A stretch of DNA of 64,000 bases from Streptomyces sp. TLI_235 (GCA_002300355.1 NSGV01000003.1:310001-374000), one strand, 5' to 3'. Shown: positions 32,982 through 45,859, counted from the stretch's first letter. Notes: a model not told the origin generated them from the letters alone. Numbers and translations: made by a program.

Positions 32982-33458
32982 TCAACCGTACGGCACATCA
33001 ACATCGATATTCCTCCAAGATTCACGGGACATCAACCGCTCGAAAAACAAGGGAGCGGAGTCGGCAATTTCAAACAAGCTGGAATCGAATCCGAAGTAGT
33101 AGGCGCCCGAGATGCCCGCCAGAAGAACCCCGTATCCGCGCTGGTCGGTGCCGACAGGAGTGAGATCCTCTCCCGCGAACCGCCCCCAATGACGGACCCA
33201 GCGATTGGAGACGAGGTCGATTCTCATCCCGCCGCCGAACGAGTACTCGACGGTCATCCGAGGAAGCTTCGGATTGGGGAACTGCAGAAGAATCCCGTCG
33301 AACTCCGCAAAAAAGGCCAGTGCACACTCATTGACTTGGAACCCCTCGCCCTCGAGGAGGTCCACCGTGGCGCGCACATCACACGTTCGACCGTCGTGCC
33401 AGCCGGCCGCCCGCAGGCACTCTGCCACCGGCGGCTTGAATTCGCGCGTACCGTCCAT
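32982..33458 (-). CDS. SUKH-3-like immunity protein, copy 1
   Basis: A 158-residue cytoplasmic protein resembling SUKH-3 (SMI1/KNR4-type) immunity proteins: CLRAAGWHDGRTCDV near residue 14, a segment around GEGFQVNECALAFFAEFDG, the VGTDQRGYGVLLAGISGAYY block, and a C-terminal helix with LFFERLMS. SUKH proteins bind and neutralise toxins of contact-dependent and polymorphic systems. Its ATG (33458) directly follows the TAG of the RHS toxin (33459-33461) with zero spacing, so the pair is translationally coupled, as expected for toxin and antidote. Its sequence is AT-richer than the RHS core, as is usual for exchanged toxin-immunity cassettes. Confidence 0.8.
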   Translation of the reverse strand: MDGTREFKPPVAECLRAAGWHDGRTCDVRATVDLLEGEGFQVNECALAFFAEFDGILLQFPNPKLPRMTVEYSFGGGMRIDLVSNRWVRHWGRFAGEDLTPVGTDQRGYGVLLAGISGAYYFGFDSSLFEIADSAPLFFERLMSRESWRNIDVDVPYG

Positions 33459-36400
33459 CTAGAAGCGCTCCCCGGGGGCGGCGAACGGGGCCAGGTCGAC
33501 TGCCTTGCCGAATGTCCCCTGACAATTTCCGCAAAACACCATCGGAGATCCGGTTCGAGTGTCAACCGTCAAGAAGAAGAATTGAGACATCCGCCTGGAC
33601 CCTTGATCGGCCAACTCCTGACACGCCCCCACCTCGGCACATCCCTCGACATCGGCCCAGGGCTCCACCGATCTTTCCGGCATCGACTGGGTCACGACCG
33701 GGTCGAGCCCGGCACGTCCACCCATTCCGGCTGCATCCCCTCGGGCCCCGATGCCTATGTTTCCCGTCGCCGAGTCGTAAGCAACAGAGACGGTCGTAGG
33801 CGGCGAGTACCCGCCGTCGGAGGCCGATTTCAATATCTGCTGCCGCGCCGACGCCAAGTGACCACGCACCGCATCAATGACGTCCCGTGGACTGGTAAGG
33901 CCCGTGGGGCAGGTGTTGTGCACCAGAACCGGAGTGGATCCGGCCAGCACATAGTACGTGTGGAGCTGGGCGACCGTCAGGTTGTACATCACGGACCGGC
34001 CACCGACGAGGTGGACGCCCACGACGGTGACCTGCTGGCCCGAGGGGGTCTTGAGGGAGTGGCCGACCGGGAGTTTGCCCGCGGGGACCCACTGGTGGTC
34101 GGTGTCGTCCCAGAACGGGTGGTTGTCCGTGGTGTGGACGGTCTGGACGGTGCTGCCCACGAGGATGTCGAGGTCGAGCAGGTCCTCGTCGGTGTGGGTC
34201 AGCTTGGCGGTGACGGCCCGGCCGCCCTCGGCCATGCCGGTGGCCTGGTCGGCGGACTCGACCTGGTCGCCGACCTTGAGGTCACCGATCGGCTTGGCCG
34301 AGCCGTCCGCCATCAGGACCGGGGTGGCGGCGGTGAAGCTGCAGTTGGTCTTCTCCGCGGGGTGGGGGCTGCTCGCCTTCGGGCTCGGGGTCTCCGGGGC
34401 TGCCGGGCTCGACTTGGACGTCTTGGGCCGCTTGGCCTTGTCGGTGGTCGGGACACCGCCCGGCTCGCTGGAGTGCGACTCGGCGGCGGCTGCCGCCTCG
34501 GCCTCGGCGCGGCGGGCGGCGGCCGCCTCCTCCGCGCGGCGGGCCGTCTGCTCCGCCCGGTAGGCCGCCGCAGCGGCCTTCTCGTCCTCGGCGGTGGCCA
34601 CGGCGGCCTTGGCACCGGGAGCGCGGGGAGCACGCGGGCCGGGCTCGTCGTGTCCGCCCATGCCGCAGTCGACGAAGATGAAGGAGCAGGCACCCATGAA
34701 GGCACCGGTCGCCCCCGCCCCGCACTCCGGGGTGGCGACACCCAGGCTGTAGACCTCACAGCCGCTGAACCCGGCGACGATCGTGCCGAACACCACGATG
34801 GCGGTGCCCGCCATCAGGTAGTCCTGCCAGCCCATCCCGGCGTCCTTGGCGCCCTGGCCCATGTCGGAGGCGTCGGAGATCTCGCAGCCGAAGTGCGAGT
34901 TGCGGTTGCACTTGGACTTGCTGTTCAGACCCGACGGGTCGCTCTGATCGATCGGGTTGTCACCGGAGTAGGTGTAGCCCCCCATCTGGTTGGGGTCGCC
35001 GGCCTGGAAGACCGGGTCGACGGAGAGGAAGCGGCCGAGGGCGGCGTCGTAGTTGCGCGCGCCGAGCAGGTCGAGCCCGGAGTTCGCGTCCACCGGCTTG
35101 CCGAGGAAGCCGCGGTTGTCGGCCCAGGAGGCGGGCCCGGCGCCGCGCGGGGCACCGTACGGGTCGAAGGCGCGCCGGGTGACGGCCCGGGTGGCGGCGT
35201 CGACCTGGAGGGTGGAGGTGTGCTGGGGGTTGCTCAGCTCGTAGCTGACGGCGCCGCCGCTGGAGCGGATGACGTTGGTGCCGTCCGGCTGGCTGTAGTA
35301 GCGGTTGCCGGTGACGGTGGTGCCGTCGGCCGACAGGGTCAACTGCTCGGCGCCGCCGAACAGGTAGAGCACGGCGCCGTCGGGCCCCTTCTGGAGCAGC
35401 AGGTTGCCGCCGGGGCCGTACAGGTACCGCGAGGTGCTGGTGCCGGTGGTGACGGTCTCGGTGAGGCCTTCGGCGTCGTAGGTGAACGACTGGGTCGAGC
35501 CGGCGACAGGCTGGGTGAGGCCGGGGCCCCACTTCTGGTTCGGCTGCTGGTTGCAGGGCCACAGCGACACCCGGACGCCCGAGGCGTTGCTGGCCCCCGG
35601 GATGTCCAGGCAGTACCCGGACGCCTTGTTGACCAGCGAACCGTCGGTGCCGGCCCGCCACTGCTGGCTGGCGTCGTTCGGGTTGCAGGCCCACAGCTCG
35701 ATCTGCGCGCTGCGCTGGTTGCTGCCGCCCACCGGGCGGGCACACGCGCCCAGGACGCGAAGGGTGCCGTCGGTGCCCAGCGTCCAGTCCTGCGCGCCGG
35801 TGCGGTTGCAGGTCCAGGACTGCACGGCGGTGCCGTTGGCGCTGCTCGCCCCGGCCGCGTCCAGGCAGTTCGGGGTGCCACCGGTGGCCACCGACGAGGG
35901 CAGGGTGCCCGCGTAGACGGTCGAGCGCGAGGTGGTGCTGCCCTGCTGGTCGTACTGCGGGGTCAGGGTCGAGGTGTAGCTCGGCCCGGTCGGCGGGTTG
36001 AGGGTGCCGGTCCACTGCTGGTTGGAGTGGCCGCCGATGCAGTCCCACAGGCCCACCTGGGTGCCCGGGGTCTGGTTCCAGCCCGGGATCTCCAGGCAGC
36101 GGCCCGAGGGCGCGTAGACCAGCATGCCGCTGGCGCCGTCCTGCCACTTCTGCCCGGCGCTGCCGTCACAGGTGTGCAGCTCGATGCCGATGCCGTTGCC
36201 GCCGTTGCCGCCCAGGCCCGGCATGGCGCACTTGCCGAGCACCCGCAGGGTGCCGTCGCCGGGGCGGGTCCAGCGCTGCGCCGGGGTGCCGTTGCAGCCG
36301 GCCGTCTGGACGGCGTTGCCGTCGCCCGCCAGGCCGTCGCGCGCGTCGAGGCAGAGCGTGCTGCCGTCGGCCGCGGGCATCCCGGAGGTGAAGGTGGTGG

Positions 36401-39400
36401 TCGGCAGACCGGTCTTCGAGGTGACGGAGGTCAGCTGGTTCGGCTTCGCGGCGGCCGTGCGGCCGTCGCTGCCGTACGCGGAGGTCTGCGTGACGTCACG
36501 GGAGGTGTCCCCCGCCACGTCGTGGCGGACCTGTTGGGTGCGGTCGCCGAGCTGGTCGTACTGGTAGCTCTGCCAGTACGGCGCCGGGCCGCCCAGGGTG
36601 ACCCAGCTCGGGGCGTCGTTGGTGCAGTGCGAGACCTGACCGGCCGTCGGGGTGCTGACACCCCGGTTGTCCGTCCACGCCTCGGTGAGCCGGTTCAGCC
36701 CGTCGTGGCGGAAGCACTGGGTGTCGTAGGTGACGTCCGTGCTGCCCGAGGACTGCAGCTCGGAGCTGCTGGTGAGGCTGCCGGCCTGGTCGTAGCCGTA
36801 CGTGGTCTGCGAGATCGGGTTGGCGTCCGACTCCTGCAGCGCCACCCGGCTGGTGGTCACCCGGCCCGTCGCGTCGTCGTAGGTCTGCGAGGTGCGCAGC
36901 AACCCGCCCCGCTCGCCGTACTGCGAACGCAGCAGCTGGCCGAGCGGGTTGTAGTTGGCCAGGTCGAGCAGCTTGGTGCTGTCGGTGCCGGTGCCGATGA
37001 CCTCGCCCATGGTGTCGCGGGCGTAGCCGAGCCGCTCGGCGGGCAGGCCGCCGTCGGCGTTGTAGAAGAAGCCGGCCAGCAGGCCGAGGTTGTCGCTGTA
37101 GGCGGCGGTGCGGGTGTAGTCGCCCGCGAGCTTGCCCTCCACGCCAGGGATCTTGGTGGTGGTGGAGGTCGGCTGGTACCGGTCGTTGTAGCCGTTGATC
37201 AGGTCGATGTACTTGTTGCCGCCCGCGTACCGCGTGGCGGAGGTCGGGAGGCCCTTGACGAGGGTGTCGTACTCGTAGGAGACCAGCAGCTTGGACTGGT
37301 CGGTCGGGTCGGTGCCCTCGTACCGGCCGGTGGGCCGCCCGAGCAGGTCATAGGCGAACGAGACCGACTTGCCACGGGCGTCGGTGGCGGTCCGCACCCG
37401 GCCCATGGTGTCGAGGACCGTGCTGGAGGCACCGGCGTCCGGGTCGGTCCGGGAGACCCGGTTGCCCTGGGCGTCGTAGCCGTACGTCCAGGTGTTGCCC
37501 GCGTTGTCCGCGACGGAGGCGAGCAGGCCGCGCTGGTCGTAGCGGTAGCTGGTGGTGACGTCTCCGACCCCGGCCCCGCCGTGCAGGACGGAGGAGGAGG
37601 TGCGGCCGGCCGCGTCGGTGAGGACCGTGCTCGGGGTGCCGCCGTTCGGCGGGGTCGAGTCGGTGCGGTCGGCGCCGGGGTAGGAGGTGACGCTCTCCCA
37701 GAGCTCGGTGGCCTTGGCGTAGAGCTGGGTCCTGATCTGACGCCCGGTGCCGTCGTAGACGTAGCGGGTCTCGGACGGGATGGTGTCGGGCTGCTCCTGG
37801 AAGAAGGTCGTACCCGGCGCGTTGACGGTGTCCGACCACGGCGCGACGGAGGAGAGCACCTTGCCGTGGCTGTCGTAGCGGGTGGAGGAGACCACCCGGC
37901 CCGGGTCGCCGTTGGCCGGGGTCGACTGGGTCTGGCGGGCCTGCAGGAAGCCGTCGTAGATGGTGACCGAGGTGGCGTAGGTGCCGCGCTCCAGCTGGGT
38001 GTTGGTGGTCACCGTCGGCGGGTTGGCCCGCTGGGACGGGGTCGGGTCCACCCCGTGCAGCTCGTAACTGAAGGTGCGGTCCGCGAGCTTGCCCGCGTCC
38101 CTGCTGTTGCCGGGCAGCCAGACGGCCGTGCGGCGGCCGAGCGCGTCGTACGTCGAGTCGGTGACCCGGCCGTTGGCGTCCACGGCGCGCGTCACCAGGG
38201 CGCGGGCCGGGGAGTACACGCTCTTCGCCGTCCAGCCCAGCGGGTTGGTGGTGGCGATCTCGGTCGCAGGGTGCCGCTCGCCGGGGTGTAGGCGGTCTGG
38301 CTAACCGCCCCGGCGCCGTTCACGCTGCGCACGACGCGGCCGTAGCCGTCGTAGGCCTGGGCGTTGAGCGTCTCGTAACTCGCGTTGCCCTGGGCGTCGT
38401 AGGACTTGTACGACTGGGTCGCCGTCACGTAGCCGAGCGAGCTGCCGTTCTGGCGAGGGTGCCCACCCCGCCCGGGTGGCCGGGTCGGAGCTGCCGTCGT
38501 AGACGGTCCGGCGGTCGCTGATGGTCGTGGTGGCCGAGGGCGTGGTGTCACAGGTGCCGGAGACGGTCAGGATGGTGCTCGTGTAGGTGAGCATCATCGG
38601 GTTGCCGCTCGGCGCGGCCGCGTAGCCGGTCTTGGAGCAGGTCTGCCCGAGCAAGCTGGTGACGTCCGGCTGCGCCTCGGTCCGGACGGTCCGCCCGTAC
38701 TCGTCCAGGTACGAGGTCGTCCGGCCGGTGCGCCAGGTGCCGGGGGCCGACAGGGCCGCGCTCGACGTGCTGGTCACCGACTGGACCCGGCGCACCTCCA
38801 GCGGCGGGAGCGTCGACAGGGTGGCACCCTGCTTGGAGCTCCAGGCCGTCCGGGCGCGGCTGAGAACGGGTTCGCCGACCAAGACGTCGGTGAGCTGCTT
38901 GCTCAGGACGGTGCCCTGGCCGCCGTCCTGGCTGTAGGTGTCCCTCTCGATCGAGCTGCCCGCCAGCCAGGGGCTGTCGCCCGTCACCGGCCGGGTGCCG
39001 TGGCTGAGGAAGTCGCCGTCCATGCCCTGGTGGTAGCTGACGACGGTCTTGCCCACCGGGTCCGTGGTGGCGTCCCCGCTGGTGGTGGTGACGGTGGCGA
39101 AGCCGCGGAAGTCGTTCCAGGTGCGGTACTGGTCGTCCGTCAGCTCCGAGTCGTCCCGGTGCCAGGCCGCGTCGCCGTAGGCGTAGTTGGTGATCCGGGC
39201 GGGCGAGTCGGCCTTGGTGGTGTCCGAGACGGCGACCTGGGAGACGGCGGTCTTGTTGAACCAGTCGAGCACCGGCGCGGTGCCGCCCGGCGGGGTCCAG
39301 TAGACCGGGTAGCAGTCCTCTTGTTGTCGTCGGCCGAGGGCGGCATGACGCCCTTGACCTGGTCGCACTGCTGGTCCCGGTAGGTGACCGCGATGGACAG

Positions 39401-41572
39401 GCCCGTCTCCGTGTTGACCCCGTTGATGCGGGGGCGGAACAGCGGCTGCGCGCTGACGGTCGAGCCGGCCACCCGGTTGTCGATCTCGGTGCCCGAGAAG
39501 GTGGTCGCGTCCAGCTGGATCTGCCCGCCGCCACCGGAGGTGTCGAACGCGATGTGCCGGATCTGGGAGAACCACATCACCGACTGCAGGCCGGTGTAGG
39601 TCTGCTTCGGCGTCTTGCCGGTCGCCGGGTCGGTGGTGGCGCCACGTCGGAGAAGACCTGCGTGAGGTCGTAGCGGTCGACGTTCTGCCAACCGCCCGCC
39701 CCGCGCAGCTCGGTGTGGATGCCGCCCAGCCGCTTGTCCGCCCAGAAGGTCGGGGCGGCGACCCGGCAGACGGTGTCGCCGGTGCCGGTGGTGAGCCAGC
39801 CGTCCGGGCAGCCGAGGTCGTACGGGGTGTCGGGCCAGTGCGAGGCGGTGGCCGTGGACAGGCCGCCCTCCGTGCAGTAGCTGTCGGTGGCCGTGCACCG
39901 CTCGCGCGGCTCGAAGACCACTCGGGCGGAGGGCTCGCGCCCGGCCAGGGCGTCGGCCAGCTGGTAGCCGTAGCTGATCCTGGTGAGGTAGCCGCCCCGG
40001 GTGTACGGGGTCAGCGTGCCGGTGGAGTCCGCGGACTGGCCGCGGCCCATGGCGTAGTTGTTGCCCGCGGCGAACCAGTCGTACCGCTGGACGTTGCCGT
40101 GCGGGTCGACCACGAAGTCGAGGTTCCACCGCCAGCCGAGCTTGAGCGGGGCGCACTGCGAGGACTTGCCCTTGGCCGCGTCGTAGCACGGGTCACCACT
40201 GTTCGGGTGGTAGACCGGCACGCCCCAGGCGCTGTTGGTGGCCTCGTCCGAGGTGGTGGTCGGGGCGTGGTTCAGGCCCAGGTAGTAGGCGGTGCCGTCG
40301 GTCGTGGTGACCTTGAAGTACTCGCCCTGCCAGAGGCCGTTGCCCGCGCCGGTCAGCCGCTCGATCCGGGTGCCGTCGTCGCTCTGCAGGTGGTAGAGGC
40401 CGCTGTCGTCGCGGACCAGCTCACCGGAGTGGCCGCCGAGCGAGAGGGTGGCGTTCCAACCGGCCCAGCACTCGTCGGCGGACTTGTCGATCCCGGCGGC
40501 CTTGCAGGGCCTGTACGAACGCTCGATGAACCCCGGGCCGTACGACCAGCCGTCGCCGATCCAGGAGGACTGCGAGTTGCGCGCCGAGGTCGCGCCGTCC
40601 ACGGCCTGCGAGTTGTACGAGAGCGCCACGCCCGGGCCGCTGCCCGCGAGCGAGGGCGGGGTGGTGATCGGGTAGCTGTAGGTGAAGCCGCCCGAAGCGG
40701 TCTGCGACCACGCGCCGGAGGCGGACAGGTCGGTGGCCGTGTAGTCGCCCTGCGAACCGCCCGTTACCGGCCACGGCCGCGACGGCCGTGCCACCGCTGC
40801 CGCCCGAGTCCAGCGAGAGGGCGTCGAGCTTCATGGTGCCCGTGGCGGTGTCACCCGGGACGGCGACGGTGGCGCTGATCCGCTTGGTGGCCGGGTCCAG
40901 GGTGAAGGCCAGCGGCTGCCGGGTGCGGCACCGGTCGAGCTGGGGTGTCGTCAGCGCGCAGCCGGGCATGGCCACCAGCTGGAGCCGGGAGGCCCAGGCG
41001 CCGCCGTAGGCGTCGGCTATCGCGCCGTAGTCGAGCGAGACGGCCAGGCTCGCCGCGTCGCGGCCGCCGTCGGTGCGCTTGAGGCCGACGAGCAGGCCGT
41101 CGACCTCGGCCTGCCGGGCCTGCGCGTGGTCGGCGACGCTGACCTGGACGGAGCGCGGCGCGCCCGGGCCGGCCTTCGACGGCCGGAGGGTGACCGGCGT
41201 GCTGCCCGCCCGTACCTCGGCGGCGCCGCCGAGCAGCGCGGCCCCGGCCTTGACCTTGAGGTCGACGGCGACGGTGGCCTGCGCGGGCCACTGCACCGGA
41301 GTCACCGTGTGCGGGCGCAGCTCGCGCGCCCCGGCCGGGTTCGGGAAGTCCTTCCGGGCCCCCTTGCCGTCGGCGTCGTGGCCGCTGACGTGCGGCAGCT
41401 TCGGCAGTTTCGCGCTGTGGTCGGCAGCCTGTGCGGTGAGCGCGAAGCCGAGCCCGTCAGCGGTGCCAGCAACGAGACCGCGGCGGGTGAGGGCCGATAC
41501 GGTCACGGTGCGTCGCCGCCGGCCGCCTCCGTCCCTTGCTCGGCCCGCGAACCATCCCCTACTGGGTTGCAT
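33459..41572 (-). CDS. RHS polymorphic toxin with ricin-B, PT-HINT and deaminase-like tip, copy 1 (frame interrupted)
   Basis: A secreted RHS-repeat toxin of about 2,705 residues after frame repair. Order: Sec signal peptide (intact only in copy 2), about 300 residues of beta-rich N-domain, the FTYSYPITTPP block, long YD/RHS repeats, two ricin-B lectin regions with QxW-type motifs (about 35530-36400), the RHS core ending YDAALGRFLSVDP, a short linker with hydrophobic and Ala/Glu-rich parts, PT-HINT from CSFTAATPVLMADGS to VLVHN (about 34343-33915), then a 151-residue tip. The tip has GCAEVGACQEL and VFCGNCQ, fitting the C/H-A-E plus CxxC zinc motifs of YwqJ-like nucleic-acid deaminases. In this copy one-base indels break the frame between 38,265 and 41,490; 33459-38219 is open. 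Confidence 0.82.
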
Positions 41573-41701
41573 GCGTATTCCCGTGTTCGTGTTTCCGTAA
41601 TGGGGCCGGTGACCTGCATCGATGTGCGGTCATAGATCGCCCAGCATGACGGCGGGAACCGTATTGTCAGCTGACCATTCCGACGCAATAGCGTTCAGGT
41701 A

Positions 41702-41746
41702 TGACTAGTCGGTCATGTGACAGCAAGTCAGGTTCATGACCAGTCA
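41702..41746. promoter_or_regulatory. inverted repeat in the divergent toxin/DNRLRE promoter region, copy 1
   Basis: TGACTAGTCGGTCATG (41702-41717) and CATGACCAGTCA (41735-41746) form an inverted repeat in the 287-bp gap between the divergent RHS and DNRLRE genes. A shared regulator could bind here and control both. No regulator gene is in block A, so it would act in trans. Confidence 0.4.
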
Positions 41747-41859
41747 AAAACTGCCCCACAACCGGACAAAGCCCGCCCACGCGCTGACCCCTGTGACCCA
41801 TAGCACAGAGTGACCACCTGCGCGGGGATCGGCCGTGCCACGAAGAGAACTGAAACTCC

Positions 41860-44800
41860 ATGGGGGACTCCCTTCCCACCGCCGTCAGTCGGCCGCGCCG
41901 GCTGACGAGACGTCTGGCCGCCGCCTGCGCCGCCGGACTCGTCCTCACCGCCCCGGGCGTGGCCGTCGCCGACAGCCGCCCCTTCGCCACCTCGCCGGGT
42001 GCGGCCCAGGCCCCGAAGACCGCCACCCCCGCCCCGGGCGGGCCCGTGCAGGCCGCCCGCCTCAAGGCGAAGGCCGCCGGCAAGCCCGTCACCGTCGACG
42101 AGCTCACCACCGAGACCTCGCTGACGGTCGCTCAGCCCGACGGCAAGCTCACGCTCACCACCAACGTGCTGCCCGCCCGGGTGAAGAAGAACGGCACGTG
42201 GGCGGCCGTCGACGCCAAGCTGTCGAAGAACAAGGACGGCAGCCTCTCGCCCGCCACCACCCCCTCCGGAGTCAGCCTCTCCGCGGCGGCAGCGGCCCGC
42301 TGGCCACCCTGACCGACCCGGCCGGGCGTCAACTGGCCCTGACCTTCCCGGTGAAGCTGCCCAAGCCCGTCGTCTCCGGCAGCTCCGCCACCTACCCGGC
42401 CGTGCTGCCCGGGGTGGACCTCAAGGTGGACGTTACGGACCAGGGCGCCGTCCGCGAGGTGCTGGTCGTCAAGGACGCCCAGGCCGCCGCCAACCCGGCA
42501 CTGAAGACCCTCGCCCTGGGCACCGCCACCAAGGGCCTGACCGTGACCGCCGACCCGCAGGGCGCGATCACCGCCGCCGGCGCCGACGGCAAGCCCGCCT
42601 TCCGGGCCCCCGCCCCGGTGATGTGGGACTCGGCCGCCTCCCCGGTTGCGGCCAAGGCGCTTGCCGCTCCGTCAGCTTCCGACACCGCGCCGTCCGGTTC
42701 CTCCACCGACGGCCCCGGCAAGGACGCCCACGTCAAGCCGATCGCCGTCAAGGCCGGCGGCGGCGCGCTCAGCCTCACCCCCGACGCCGACCTGCTCGGC
42801 GCAAGGGCACCGACTGGCCGCTGTACATCGACCCGAGCTTCCAGCCCGCGCCGACCATGGGCACCAGCCACTTCGCCCAGGTGATGCAGGGCTGCCCGGG
42901 CAGCCCGAAGTACGACGACGCGCAGCCAACGGCGAGGGCGTCGGCTTCCAGCACTACGTGTCCAACTGCTACGGCTTCGAGCGCTCGTACTACGAGTTCG
43001 GCACCGGCGCGCTGACCAAGGACATGTACATCGACAGCGCCCGGGCGTACTTCACCCAGAGCTACTCGGCCGCCTGGAGCTGCTCGCACACCGCCCCGGT
43101 CACCCTCAAGTGGACCGGGCGCATCGACGGCACCACCTCCTGGAACAACCGGCCCGGCGAGCGCTGGACCGGTGAGACCAAGTCGATAGCCAGCGTGGCG
43201 GGCAGCTGCGGCAACAACCCCGGCGTCGACTTCGACGTGACCGGCGCACTGCGCCAGGTCGTCCAGGACGACCAGCCGCTCACCGTGGGCCTGTTCGGCG
43301 ACGAGAGCGGCAACACCGGCGCGGACAACTTCATGCGCTTCGCCACCAACCCGACCGTGGTCGCCACGTACGACATCGCGCCGTACACCCCCGACGCCAA
43401 CTACACCTCGCCGGACGCGGTGTACCCGAACGGCGCGGCCTGCGGCGGCGGCCAGGTGGGCTGGATCGGGCGGACTGCGACGCTGGGCAACGGCGCCTCC
43501 GACATCACCCTGCACGCGTACGGCCGCACCCCGATGTCCGGCACCAACATCACCGTGAACTTCCACATCTGGGACAACATGGTGGCCGACGCGAACGGCA
43601 ACCCGGCCACCGCGGCCTGGCCGGTCAGCCAGGCCATCGCCCAAGCGGGCTGGGGCGCGGCCAACGTCGGCGGCCCGGTCTCCGACGGCCACCAGTACGG
43701 CTGGAACGCCTGGACCACCGACGGCCTGCTGAGCAGCCCCGGCGGCCCGTTCTGCTACTTCAACGTGGACCTCACCGCGCCGACCCTGGCCGAGATCGCG
43801 CCGTCCAGCACCTTCCCGCCCACCGGCAGCGGCCTCAAGCCGACCGGCCACGCGGGCGACCCGGGCTCCGTCATCCGCGTCACCAGCACCGACCCGGTGC
43901 CGGGCGGCTGCACCCGCGGCTCCTGCATGGCCTCCGGCGTGCACGAGTTCCAGTACGCGCTGGACGACAACATCCCGGTCACCGGCTACCAGCAGGTCAA
44001 CGCCTACACCGGCCCGGACGGCGTGGCCTACGCCGACCTGCCGATCTCGCTCAACGCCGACCAGTGGGGCAGCCACCGGCTGTACGTCCGCGCCGTGGAC
44101 TGGGCGGGCAACACCCAGCCGCAGGCCGCCACCTACGACTTCTACGCACCGTGGAACCCGGCCACCAAGGTGGTCGCCGGTGACGCGGACGGTGACGCCA
44201 CCCCGGACTACCTGCTGCCGAGCGCGAACGGCGACCTGACCCTGCTGCCGGGCAACAGCGACTTCAAGGCCACCCCCGGCCTGGCGTCCACCGCCGCGCG
44301 CAGCCCGAAGGGCGACAGCTGGAACAACTACCTGCTGGCACACCGTGGTTCGATCACCGACGACAGCATGGACGACCTGATCGCCTACTCCAAGGCGGAC
44401 AAGCAGCTGTACGTCTACCTCAACGACGCGTACCACGTGCCGCAGGGCACCAGCGGGCACTTCACCTTCACCTCGCGGCAGAGCGCCGCGAGCGCGCAGC
44501 TGTGCTCGCCGGGGATCGACAACACCTGGAACAACATCAGCCAGCTGACCGCGGTCAGCGCCGCCCCGCACTCCAACGGCCGGGCCAACCTGGTCACCGT
44601 CGAGAACGGCCACCTGCGGTGGTACTCCGGCTCCACGGTGAGCGGTTGCGACTTCAACCCGGGCATCGAGCTGGGCGCGGCCGGCGAGGACTGGAGCGGC
44701 TTCACCCTGCTCTCCCCCGGCCTGGTCGGCGGCACGCCCGCCCTGTGGGTCCGGGACGCCCTCACCGGCGCCGTCAGCCAGCTCCCGCTGGCCCTGACGA

Positions 44801-45840
44801 ACGGCAGCCCGGCGGCGAACAGTCTGCACGCCCCCGCGCACAAGCCGCTGGTCTCCGCGGTGAAGGACGCCGCGGGCCAGAACATGTGCGCCGACATCGA
44901 CCACGGCTGGACCTCGAACAACACCGGCGCACTGCTCTTCAACTGCGCCGACAACAGCCCGAACCAGCAGCTCACGCAGGGCACCGACGGCTCGCTGCAC
45001 GTGCTCGGCAAGTGCCTGGACGTGTCGAACGCGGCCACCGGCAACGGCTCCTGGGTCAACCTCTTCGACTGCAACAACACGGTGGCCCAGAAGTGGGTCG
45101 CCGGGCCGTACCCGGGCACGCTGGAGAATCCCAACGCGCAGAAGTGCCTGGCCGATCCGGCCGGGGACAACACCCCGGGCAACCACCTGATCATCTGGGA
45201 CTGCCTGAACAACGCCAGCCAGCAGTGGATCTCCGCGCCGACCGCCGCCACCGTGCTGCCGATCGGCCTGAGCCAGGTGGCCTACCCGACGGTCGACTCC
45301 CCCGGCGACGTCAACGGTGACGACCTGCCGGACCTGCTGACCGTCGGCTCCGACAGCACCCTCACCCAGTACCTCGGCACCGCGGCGGCGGGCGGCTCGC
45401 CGCAGCTCGGCGCGGGCACCCAGCTGAACGTGCCGGCCCCGGTCTCGTACAACTTCAACTCGATGGCCAACCCGACCCGCTGCCTGGACAACTGGGGCCC
45501 CTCCGAGGGCGGCGCCCTGCGGTTCTACAACTGCTGGAACGGCGCGAGCCAGAAGTTCACCTTCGCCACCGACGGCACCCTGCGCAGCGGCAACCTCTGT
45601 GTGAGCGTCCAGGACGACCGCACCGACAACGGCGCCCCGGTCGTGATGGCGAGCTGCCGCGGCACCACCGGCCAGATCTGGACCCTCAAGCCCGACGGCG
45701 TCCTCTACAACCCCAAGTCCGCCAGGGCCATCGAACTCCCGGGCTGGAACGACGCCAACGGCACCGCCCTCTCCATCTGGGACTACCTCGGCCCCACCCA
45801 CACCAACCAGCGCTGGACGATGTTCACCAACACCGCCTGA
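41860..45840 (+). CDS. secreted DNRLRE / ricin-B lectin protein, copy 1 (three one-base losses)
   Basis: A secreted protein of about 1,327 residues. Residues 1-40 are a signal peptide (RRLTRRLAAACAAGLVLTAP, cleavage near GVAVADS). A basic/Ala-rich N-region, then a DNRLRE-type beta domain (SPKYDDAQPNGEG, YYEFGTGALTKDMYIDSARA, VTLKWTGRIDGTTSWNNRPG), further beta domains with Ig- and VCBS-like character (DADGDATPDYLLPSANGDLT), and two C-terminal ricin-B regions (GSLHVLGKCLDVSN, NASQQWIS, NPTRCLDNWG). It is divergent from the RHS gene. In this copy single bases are missing near 42285, 42800 and 42926. Their sum is three, so the end stays in frame but a segment is scrambled. Probably a surface or matrix partner of the RHS protein. 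Confidence 0.8.
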
Positions 45841-45859
45841 CGCCTACCGCTCCCGGGGG

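Larger units (their letters stand above)
31453..45859. repeat. unit 1 of a 14.4-kb tandem duplication (IS + block A)
   Basis: Consists of an ISAs1-family element (31453-32815) and block A (32816-45859). The same pair recurs directly at 45860-60269. Every gene inside has its counterpart at an offset of 14,406-14,411 bp; the small drift comes from one-base indels. Block A holds the immunity gene, the RHS toxin and the DNRLRE/ricin-B gene. Confidence 0.93.

Noticed and set aside
33189..38291. A 1,700-codon plus-strand open frame and its twin at 47596-51432
   Set aside because: Antisense to the RHS gene. High-GC codon bias on one strand leaves long open frames on the other. The translation is Gly/Val/Arg-rich without motifs, whereas the minus strand has RHS, HINT and lectin signatures.
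42775..45801. A 1,008-codon minus-strand frame and its twin at 57080-60211
   Set aside because: Antisense shadow of the DNRLRE/ricin-B gene, with low-complexity translation.
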